64,000 nucleotides of DNA from Amoebidium appalachense (taxonomy: Eukaryota > Ichthyosporea): contig CAVNZM010000010.1 of assembly GCA_963693365.1 (NCBI GenBank), forward strand, positions 7,564,001-7,628,000, read 5' to 3'. The translations under genes and the position numbers were made by a program. The notes under the pieces are model-generated. The model had not been told where the DNA came from. It saw only the letters and a list, made by a program, of their open reading frames with translations, and ran no database searches. Shown here in pieces: positions 55,391 through 64,000 of the stretch; within the stretch, counting starts at the first letter, position 1, and each line of letters starts with the position of its first letter.

Positions 55391-56100
55391 GAAGGATGAC
55401 ATTGTTAGATTGTTATCGACACTAGAGAACTGAATAAACTGGAACAAGTTTTAAAAAAAAAAAATTCCATGTTTATGAAATCATGCACTCCCGTATGAAC
55501 GGCTCTGATATTCATGCAATGTACGGCTGTAATGCATATGCAGAATTTGGGTTACTCCTGTGGTAAACCCCCATGGCGACACATCTCGTGCGGTCAGCCC
55601 CCCGGTGGGGGGGGGGGGGGGGGGGGGGGGGGGCTTGGGGGTAGGGGGTCTACTTGTAGTCGACGGCCTGACCCGAGCTCCATTCGAGGAAATAGCCGCA
55701 CTCGGGCAGACCAGTCACCCGGGCAGTGGCTGATGGGTGGGCAGTAAGTTAGTGCCGTAAATGAGGCTGGGGGGGGGGGGGGGGGGGGGGTCTTGCAATT
55801 ATTACACCCCATATGTGGTGAAAAGCGTAGATACACACATTACACTTTCCGTTAATGTCAAAGGGGAAGCTACCGAATAATTCTATATGGTGTTGTGTCG
55901 TTTATCAATAATGTTACATTGTGTGGAGTTGTTTTGGAAAACAACGGAGACTCCTGAAACCACGACTATCTGGAAGCCGTCGATTTTGTACTGGATGTGT
56001 GTTTGAAAGAAGCACATTGACACTTGGAATTGTTTCCCAATCCTAGAACGGACGTGACTTTAGCAAACAATATTCTCCCAAAGAAGGTAGGGGGGACGGT

Positions 56101-56133
<33 letters not shown>

Positions 56134-57440
56134 GGGGGGGTCATTCTGTTCTAAAAAAAAATCACTCTGTTGCATCGCGTTCAAGGGAAGTGTTTCTTGG
56201 CGCAGTGTTTACTTTATTCATGTATTTGTGTGATGATCGTGTGTGTATATGGAGGCAGAGACGACGGGGAGAAGACGGAAGGAAGGGGGAGGGGGGGGGG
56301 GGGGGGGGGGGGGGGGGCAGGGTAGGAAGAGGGGGGGGGGGGGGGGAGGGGAGGTCAAGGTACCTGGGATTTGGCTGGCCCATGTGTCCAGATGGAAGTA
56401 AGTGGAGAGGCCGCCAGCAGAGCTGCCGCCAATCACAACCTCCGTAGCCTGCATTCATCACTATCAGCACATGCATGATGCCCCCCCTCCCCCCCCCCCC
56501 TCCCCCTCCTTCAGTGCGTCCGGGGAGCCCCTAAAGCCGAACCACACTGCACATGTGCTTGTTAGGCTACCTGAGAGCTATGCTGTACCTATGAACGAGG
56601 AAACACATGTGTGACCTTAACGCATACCACATAAACACATGTGTGACCTTAACGCATACCACATAAACACATGTGTGACCTTAACGCATACCACATAAAC
56701 ACATGTGTGACCTTAACGCATACCACCACACGGCATGGACTTATTGCATACCACAGACCACTTATTCTCATCACTAGGGCTTCATTTGCCAGCGTGCCCC
56801 CCCCTTCCTTTCCCCTACTCTGGTCCTGACATGCTATCGGAAGAAAACCAAGGGCGTGTGTGTCTTGTGGTGGTGTTGGAGGGAGGGCGGGGGGACGAGG
56901 GGGAGGAGGGGGGGAGGGGGGGGGGGGTTACACATTAGCAACGGACAAGACAGTGCAGAGTGCAAACCCCACACAAAGAACACACATAATTGGCAGCGCC
57001 CATCCTCAGGAGGGGCCCATGTCATCCACAGTATCCGAGTTTCAACCCATTCACCTCGTCGACGAAACCCAACTCAGATATTGTTTCGGAGGGGGGAGGG
57101 GAGGGGGCCGGGAGAGAGGGGGGGGAGGGGGGGGGGGGGAGGATGTTTAAATTTTAAGTCCCTCGGGGATTAGATAGGGGGTGGTTGTGGGGGTAGGATT
57201 ATATGATTGTGCACTTATGTAGTACCTGAAACGGCGGTGCAATGAAAAACTGCGAACAAGTACGAAAAACTCTTACATGCACCAAGAAGACAAATTCACG
57301 TAAGGGGGGGAGGGGGGGGGGGGGGGGGGAGAAGGGAGACTCACAGCGTTCAAGCCGTGGTTGGTAAGAAGATCCTTGATGACATTCTGCAGAATAACAC
57401 CCCCACGGAAATAGAGAGGTGTACCATCCACATCCAGGGG

Positions 57441-57474
<34 letters not shown>

Positions 57475-57978
57475 GGGTGGGGTGGGGGGGGGGGGGGGGG
57501 GGGGGGGGGGGGTGATGTATGCGTCAGCGGGTTGGAAATATAGAGGAGACAACAAAGAGCAACAACAAAACGTCACAAAAGTGGGAAATCCAAAATCAAA
57601 ACAATTAAGCGTGCAGGCAGAAGACACTTGAACAGAGCCCATCATCAGGGGGGTTCCTATGCCTCCACAAAAGCATGGGTTTCGACTCTTTAACCTCTCG
57701 CGCGTGGTTCCCAACCCATACTTTGTTTCAACAGCAATAGGGGGGGGGGGGGGGGTAGGCACGTGTTACGGGGGCGAGCGTGTGTGTGTGTGTGTTGTGT
57801 GTAGTGGTTTAGTATGGGGTGTGTTTGTTGCTGTGTGAAGTATGAAAACAGAGAAGAAAGCCCCTAAACAATCTCTTTTGCCCATGTTGCTTTCCCCGCC
57901 TTCCACACTTCTCCCTCACTCCTCTTCTCCCCCCTCCCCCCCCCCCCACTCCCCTTCCCCCCCCTCTCTCTCTCCCCC

Positions 57979-58015
<37 letters not shown>

Positions 58016-58820
58016 CGCCCCCCCCCCCGACACACACACAAAACACGCACACATGCGCGCCCACCCACACCTTTCCTACTTTTCCCATCCCGTCCCCGCC
58101 ACCAATACCCCTGCAACACAATGTGATTCAATTGATACATAGGAAAAAAGGCCGATTAAAGAGTAGCAAGCAATCACGAACCGGACCTTTGATTCTTTGC
58201 ACGTTCCTGATATGGCTAGGTATAAGTTAGGGTTCTGCGGGTGGTGGGGGGAGGGGCGGAGGGGAGGGGGGGGGAGGGGGGCGGGGGGAGGAGGACTTCA
58301 CAAGCCTATCTTGTCTACAAAGACGAAAGGGATGGAGCGATTGAATGATCGAATTTGAAGATGTGTTTGTGTGCTCCCGGGGGAAGGGGGGGGGGGGGGG
58401 GGGGGGGACTGCTTACTCTACACGATGGCCTGAAAAGGAGCCACCATCACAGTAGTTCAGATACACAGAGTTCCAATCGTGCATCAGAGGGTTGACTTCG
58501 GGGTCCTGGCTGAAGTAGTCTGTGTGTGTGTGCGGGGGGGGGGGGGGGTTGGGGGGGGGTTGGGTGGGGAGGAGGAGGAGGGGGGGGGGGGGGGGGGGGG
58601 ATTGTGTGCACATGTGAACATGTGCGAGTGCATGGCCAAGGGCACCTTTCGACTTCAACTGAGACAGTAGAGTAAGGATGACTTCAGAAGGCAACTTCCA
58701 GTACGATAATCAAGTGAGGGGAGGGAAAGAACAAGTAAACCACACGCTTTTTATATAAAGACCAGTAAGAGCAAGCAATGACGTAGCACAAAAGCCGTTT
58801 TCCAGTGTGGAGGCCTCTCA

Positions 58821-58866
<46 letters not shown>

Positions 58867-60103
58867 GGGGGGAGGGGAGTGGGGGTAAGGGGGGGGGGGG
58901 GGGGGGGGAGGGGAAGCATGATGGGGGCCAGGGAGTGATGTTCTCCTCAGCCAAATTCTTAGTTGTTCTGAGCACTATAAGGGTGGATGGCGCCCTCCGG
59001 GTGAAGGGGGGGGTTTGAATGCGGAACACGGTACGAAGTACGCATACACGAAGGACACATGCAAAGGCAAACATTCAAGTATGCAACATAGCCATGCGGA
59101 CAGTATGCGTCATAAGCAGAGCCCATCCTCAGGGAGGGCCCAAAGGGGGGGGGGGGGAGGGGGGGGGGGGGAAGAGGGGAGGGGGGAAAGGGGGGTACAC
59201 TAACCGTAATCGTAGTATGTCTGGGCACCAAAGCTCTTGGACGAGCCCAGACCACCCTTGGACCGGCCAAGACAGTCACGTGGACTCATGCACCAGCCAC
59301 CGCCTGGGAGGGGGAGAGGAGGGGGGAGAGGAGGGGGGAGAGGGCCGGAGGGGGGAGGGGGGAGGCGGGGGGGAGGGTTATGTAAGACTCAGTGAGCTCA
59401 CGTTATAATTTGGTAGGCCGACAAAAACGAGAGACTGCAGAGGAAAAAAGAGTGGATATGGTTGTCTTCATTTCACGTGTTCATTCACGACAGGCTCCAA
59501 GGGTGTTGTAAATGTTAGTGCTTTGGCCGAAGGTGACCGTTATTGTCATTGGGGAATTATGACAGATTTTGTCCTCTCAACCCATGCCCACCGTGAGCTA
59601 TAAATAGGTACATTGAACTGCCCCTCACGGCCAAAGCGAGCCTCTTGGAAACAAGGAAGCAACCATCCAGTGTGTAAGAAAGAAGAAGGTGACGAGATTT
59701 TTGTAGGAGAGTTGGACAATGTCATGGCATTGGCGGTGTTGGTGTGTGTGTGTGTGTGTGTGGTGGTGGTGGGGGGGGGGGGGGGGGGGGGGGAGGGGGG
59801 GATGTAGGAATGCACGACAAGAAACAAGGGCAGTTCAGCATTTGGTACACCCTGCGTTCACAGCGAGAGGTGTATTTCTTTTTTGGGGGGGGGACCCCCG
59901 AGGTGGGGGGGGAGGAGAGAGGGGCCACCTTGGTGATGGATGTACCATTTGTTTGCACCGGCGCCTGAGCCTGGCCTGATGTAGTACTTGTAGGGTGAGC
60001 CGTCAATGCACACGGCACCAAGCGCAACAGCATTGGGCAGCTCAAAAAGTTGCGCTGCACAGGGGTGGAGGCGTGACAAGGGAGGCGCCCGGGGGGAGAG
60101 GAG

Positions 60104-60137
<34 letters not shown>

Positions 60138-61526
60138 GGAGGGTATCGAGCTGTTAACGAAGTACACTTTCACCAAGGGGGAGGGGGGAAGATACTGTGC
60201 AGACTGAAGAAACCAATGAGCGAAAGCTGTTCAAGGTAACCACTGACACAATGCAATTGATCCACACGGGGGGGGGAGGGGGGGGGGGGGGGGGGGGGGG
60301 AGGACCATCATTAGGCTGTGACACCTGGTAAGGGCGTAGGGGAGGAGTAGGATGGGCGCTTGTTTGAAGTATGTCGAACCGATAGGTCGCTTGTGTAAAG
60401 TAGAATGGTCGTTTTAAGGCAAGGAGCGGGAGAGATGGGTGAGAGAGGGCAGGTGAGAATTTAGGGAAGGTGGCTATAGCCAAGGAATAGCAAGATGAAA
60501 GGGCAGAGGGCAGGGGTGGAGACAGAGAAGTGGGGGAAACAAGTGTAAGCAGGTTTCGAATGAAGATCCTTCGTTGTGTAGTGTGAGAGAAACACTTTTT
60601 GCACGTCACCAATAAGTACTACAGCTGTATGTGGTACAAGACGGGAATTTGATGGTGCAAATGGTGGGAAGTGGAGGGGCGTGGGTACGATGGTGAATGG
60701 AGGGAGGGCACAGTGGGGACGACCGGGGGAATGGTCACCTGGAGTGCTGTTGGGAGTCAGAGGCACGGGCGAGCCACCACGGCAAGACCCACACTTCTCA
60801 TTTTCCTCGTAGAATGGGTTGGTGTTGGCGCTCTGCAGCTTGAGGCCTGGTGTGTGGGGGAGGAGGGGAGGGGAGGGGGGAGGGGGGAGAAAGGGGGGGG
60901 GGGGGGAGGAGGGCCCGGGGGCATGTGTTTGTTTGTATAGTGAGGGGCAGTCAGTGGTGGCTATGCTTACACTTTCATGTCCTTGTGGTGGTTTTGTGTG
61001 TCAACGCAGAATTCCGATGCACAACCGAAAAATCTGTTCTCACACAACCTTTAGGTTGGGTGAGCTCACCATAAGGAAGCACGCGTGCCTGTATGCCTCC
61101 ACGTGTCTGTTACTGCAACACACAGGTGTGCATTCTTGCAACCTGCTAGTTAGCAGCTGGCGCATGTTTCGATGAAAAATAAACTCGAGCAAGAGAATAA
61201 CAATACCCACAACTAAGTTCTCCCGTAGAAAGCCGTCAACCCAGTATTAGAAGTTAGGTGGGAGCATGAAGATTTGAAGCAACAGATGTATGAAGGTGCT
61301 ATTATCAGACGATGGGCTTCAGCAGTAAATCAAGACAAGAGAAGAACCTAAAACCTGTCTCACGAGAAAGAAAAAATCACTGCGGACTGACTCAAAAGCT
61401 GCCCTTAGTTTACGCAAGGAATGAAAACCAAATCTTCGGTAAAAGGCATGTGGGAGGAGGCGTACCTTCAACGGACCAGACCGCTTGAAGCAGCTGCGCA
61501 GACACCAGCAGGGAGAGTCTTGCCAT
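53429..61526 (-). CDS. Secreted pectin acetylesterase/Notum-type esterase, complete, 10 exons
   Basis: Exons 61526-61466, 60846-60739, 60054-59929, 59303-59205, 58519-58417, 57441-57345, 56448-56364, 55729-55654, 55164-54932 and 53631-53429 give 396 residues, with every phase matching. Residues 1-18 are a signal peptide (MARLSLLVSAQLLQAVWS). Family landmarks in order: GAVCIDGSP, GAGANKWYIHHQGGGWC, LGSSKSFG, NYCDGGSFSG, YFRGG, VIGGSSAGG (catalytic Ser208), FAEHVVPYIRTP, SRFDSWQ (Asp305) and DSCFHHC (His352). The Ser-Asp-His triad is intact. Plant and microbial members remove acetyl groups from pectin; the animal member Notum removes palmitoleate from Wnt. Length (about 400) fits the pectin acetylesterase branch, but substrate cannot be told from sequence. 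The ATG sits directly after a TTTTCGCAG acceptor, so the 5' UTR is probably spliced. Every intron contains a G/C-rich tract. Confidence 0.95.
53685..53760. repeat. (TG)n microsatellite in esterase intron 9
   Basis: About 76 bases of TG followed by GCGCGCGC, just upstream (on the minus strand) of the terminal exon. Confidence 0.93.
56603..56727. repeat. Minisatellite, 32-base unit, about four copies
   Basis: Copies start at 56603, 56635, 56667 and 56699. The unit begins ACACATGTGTGACCTTAACG and continues CATACCACATAA. The copies are identical except for the truncated last one. Located in esterase intron 6. Confidence 0.97.
56955..57095. repeat. Diverged copy of the dispersed repeat (3' half)
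   Basis: Contains GCGCCCATCCTCAGGAGGGG, GAGTTTCAACCCATTCACC and CCCAACTCAGATA in the same order as the copy at 40532-40735. Confidence 0.5.
57600..57740. repeat. Diverged copy of the dispersed repeat (3' half)
   Basis: Contains CAGAGCCCATCATCAGGGGG and GGGTTTCGACTCTTTAACC in the same order as the 40532 copy. Confidence 0.45.
59013..59143. repeat. Dispersed repeat, second long copy (esterase intron 4)
   Basis: Over about 130 bases it differs from the copy at 40532 at only a handful of positions, from TTTGAATGCGGAACACGG to CATCCTCAGGGAGGGCCCAA. It has G-runs on both sides. Confidence 0.85.
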
Positions 61527-62598
61527 CTGCGAAAATAGAAAATATATTAGTGCTATTTGGGGGGGAAATGGCCATTTCATCGTCGGCTAGGTAGTCATTC
61601 AAGTATCTGCCACTTCAAATCTTTGAACTTGGCATCTTTGAACTTGGCAAAAGGTGTTGATTTGTGCGCGCTGACCAGGAATTTCTTTTGTTGCTTTCGA
61701 TGCTAGCACAGCGTTGCTGGTCGAATACAGCCCAGCCCTCTGTTTCTTCTACTGAAAAACTTGCCTTTTTCTCGAGCCCTAGCAAGATCTTCCCTTCTTC
61801 TGAGTTCACGCGTTTGGCACGAATTCGAAACACTCAGGTAGTTGAACGTTTGGTGTTATTGTTGTTTCAACTTGTTTGTTTTTGTGCGTCACCGTTGGCG
61901 ACGGCTGGAATGTGTTCAGAGGGCGCCCCGTGGCCGGAATGCGGCTGTTTATCTTTCGGCAGGCTCCTATTGGTTGAGACATCCAACACCCTTGCCATAT
62001 ATGGTTGTTTACTTTTGGGAATCCAATCAGGCTCCGGGGCGAGGACATGCCAGTGCTCACTGCTAGGGTGTTGTTCGGACTTGGGCCCGGGAGCAGACTC
62101 AAGGCTTGTGTGGAGGCGACTCAAGGCTGCAGAGCTGAAAACAGAAAGTGCATGCAAATATGTCGACCTCGTGACAGCCAGTTTTACATGCATACGGTCA
62201 CATTACTATTATTGTGAAGAAAATAAATTCTGAGCGTATGAACTTGTCAATCAGCAAGAACAAACTTCGAATACAAAACGAGACGAGGAAACGGCCTCAG
62301 TCCAAGCTTGTATCATCTGGCCCTATGATTGGCTGGCAGATGCAAACGGACAGGAATTTCAAAGAGATCAAGTTAATAGCTAGAAGAATCCGAAGGGCAA
62401 TGAGACCAATATTCGGGAAACATGCGAATGGTTGGTAGTGTGGTTGGGACCGCCGGGCGGGGAAGGGGGGGGGGGGGGGGGGGGGGGCAATACTGCGCAT
62501 GTGCGCTGTGGCAGCAAAAGAGGCAAGTTGTATGTAAGCAAAACTCTTGTACGTAAGCAAAACTCAAGCCGGTGAAGAACGAGTGGGAATAAATTGAT
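61527..62598. promoter_or_regulatory. Upstream region of the esterase gene
   Basis: About one kilobase of mostly unique DNA: a duplicated 16-base motif (ATCTTTGAACTTGGCA, 61619-61648), ATTGG at 61970-61974, a CArG-type CCATATATGG at 61995-62004, CCAAT at 62024-62028 and ATTGG at 62328-62332. It lies between the spliced 5' UTR of the esterase and the poly(A) signal of the reductase gene, so it most likely holds the esterase promoter. No protein gene is supportable here. Confidence 0.4.
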
Positions 62599-62604
62599 TT
62601 TATT
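62599..62604 (-). terminator. Candidate poly(A) signal of the reductase gene
   Basis: AATAAA on the minus strand. With the 3' UTR intron removed it lies about 390 bases after the stop codon. Confidence 0.45.
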
Positions 62605-63844
62605 GTCTGGCTGACAAATTCCCTACAGAGGTTACAGACGAATACAAAAAGTCACTTTCTGTACGGTGTTACTGTACCGGCATGCATTCACATCAATCTT
62701 ATGTACTTTTGAGACTCTCCAATTATTATTTTTTTTCTTCGTTTATTATTATTATTTTTTTTTTAAAAAAATAAAATAAAATAAAAAAGCTTTGTAGTGC
62801 ACTGCTAATGCTAAACTCAAAATTACCAACCGCACAAAGGGAAAATACTGGCATGGCCCTGCTTTTTTCGTTTTACGTGTTGGAAATTCGTGTTACGAGT
62901 GTGCAATTATTGGTCCATTATTCGAGGTGTGGCTGCCCAGCAGCGGCATGAATCCTAAGACCAGCAGGTGATGTCATGTTGTTTCTGCAGAAGAGAAAAG
63001 AGTCAGTTCGTTAACAGAACTTGGTCAAAGTGCAACGATTTCTAGTTTTCAACAGCAAATGTATCAAAAAACTGTAACAAACAAGACCCCCCCCCCCCCC
63101 CCCCTCCCCCTCCCACACACCCCCTTCATCCCCCCCCCACCCCCATCCCCCCCATCCCCCCCACCCACCCATCCATGTATTCGAACCTTCCTGCATGTGC
63201 ACTTCTTTCATTTACTTTACTATCCTTTCTCCCCCCAGAACCCCTGGCTTGTATGCATCTCCCCCCTCCCCACTTCCATTCCTGTGTTTCCCCTTGAAAT
63301 TACCTGCCAGTAGACCCCCTGACTCCACCCTCCCCCAACCTTCCCCCTTCACCCTTGAAGCCCGTCCATATCACCCCTGCCCTCCACACACACACACACA
63401 TACACACACATACACATCTACAAATTCTATGCCCCCAGTCCCCCTTCCCCTATTCCCCCCCTCATCGCCCCAGGCAAGGCTTTCTTCAACACAAACACAC
63501 ACACACATCTACAAATTCTATGCCCCCGGTCCCCCTTTCCCTATTCCCCCCTCCCCACCCCAGGCAATGCTTTCTTCAACAAAGAACACAAACCCACAGA
63601 TAGAAGGCTAGGCCCTCTACGCTCGGGTCCAGTTTCTATCGATGTACCACATAATCCACCATCCACTCTCACACTGCCGGCAACCGAAACAAGCTCAAAT
63701 CGTACATTGATCCACAACCACCACACAACAGGTTCCACACACACACCTGTATGTATCCTACATGTAAAACTAGTAAGCAGCACCCCTTATGGTGGCCAAC
63801 AATGCACAAACAGACACACACATACACATGCCCCCACTCACCGT
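62605..63844 (-). other. 3' UTR of the reductase gene, containing an intron
   Basis: Three bases after the stop (TAG ACG) comes GTGAGT, a consensus donor at 63841. A strong acceptor (CTCTTTTCTCTTCTGCAG) ends at about 62987. The interval between is C-rich with CA repeats and a duplicated segment (ATCTACAAATTCTATGCCCC at about 63415 and 63507). Confidence 0.5.
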
Positions 63845-64000
63845 CTACATGTAGCTGTAGTAGTGGCGGCCCTTCTGATAGCCCAGCTTTTCCAGGTGCT
63901 CCTTCATGACCTTGCAGAACACAGGGGGCCCACACACCACCACTAGTGACTCATCCGTGGGGGGAGGCATATGCTGCTTGATGATCTCCGGGGTAACAAA
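63845..64000 (-). CDS. C-terminal exon of a cytochrome-b5-reductase-type flavoprotein (partial)
   Basis: The last 51 residues of a gene that continues beyond the right edge; the frame is open to base 64000 and ends TAG. FVTPEIIKQHMPPP, the NAD-binding motif VVVCGPP, and the ending LEKLGY...YYSYM are the C-terminal hallmarks of the ferredoxin-NADP-reductase superfamily, closest to NADH-cytochrome b5 reductases and the reductase part of nitrate reductase. The family passes electrons from NADH through FAD to a haem protein. Which member this is cannot be told from one exon. The stop is followed by an intron in the 3' UTR. Confidence 0.85.
   Translation of the reverse strand, partial: FVTPEIIKQHMPPPTDESLVVVCGPPVFCKVMKEHLEKLGYQKGRHYYSYM

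Noticed and set aside
56603-56727. CRISPR-like array
   Set aside because: Copies are contiguous 32-base tandem units with no spacers, inside a eukaryotic intron.

Overview
The window is nuclear DNA from an intron-rich eukaryote. Its coding exons are short (36-486 nt apart from one of 2.9 kb), have GT..AG borders and keep consistent phases. They sit in non-coding DNA packed with poly-G/poly-C runs (many of 20-68 nt) and TG/CA, CT and GA microsatellites. Long open frames made of Gly/Pro, Cys-Val, Thr-His or Arg-Glu are translations of those repeats, not genes. The gene content (a ZUP1 deubiquitinase, a TDG-type glycosylase, a pectin acetylesterase/Notum-type esterase, and a trypsin-fold protein carrying hevein-like modules) fits a protist. 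A unicellular relative of animals such as an ichthyosporean is my best guess, and it is weak.

Layout. 1-1949 (+): last three exons of an unknown basic-tailed protein. 5434-6494 (-): a 298-residue low-complexity protein with repeated RRxS sites. 8981-10237 (+): a secreted trypsin-fold protein that has lost two catalytic residues, with two hevein-like domains. 13743-14384 (-) and 18518-19468 (-): two intronless secreted proteins that share a multibasic processing motif. 22144-30821 (-): a complete 12-exon ZUP1 gene. 31709-32482 (+): a doubtful small gene. 34093-42518 (-): a four-exon, 1333-residue helical protein of unknown family. 43090-49069 (+): a complete eight-exon thymine/uracil-DNA glycosylase, divergent from the previous gene. 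50229-51209 (-): a frame-broken cysteine-rich/RING-like gene. 53429-61526 (-): a complete 10-exon secreted pectin acetylesterase/Notum-type esterase. 63845-64000 (-): the last coding exon of a cytochrome-b5-reductase-type flavoprotein, with an intron in its 3' UTR.

There is no evident functional cluster. DNA repair and ubiquitin signalling genes lie among unknown genes. The one visible grouping is the three intronless secreted-protein genes at 9-19.5 kb, with a fourth secreted protein (the esterase) at 53-61 kb. Exons were joined by eye from splice consensus, phase agreement and family resemblance. No database search was run.
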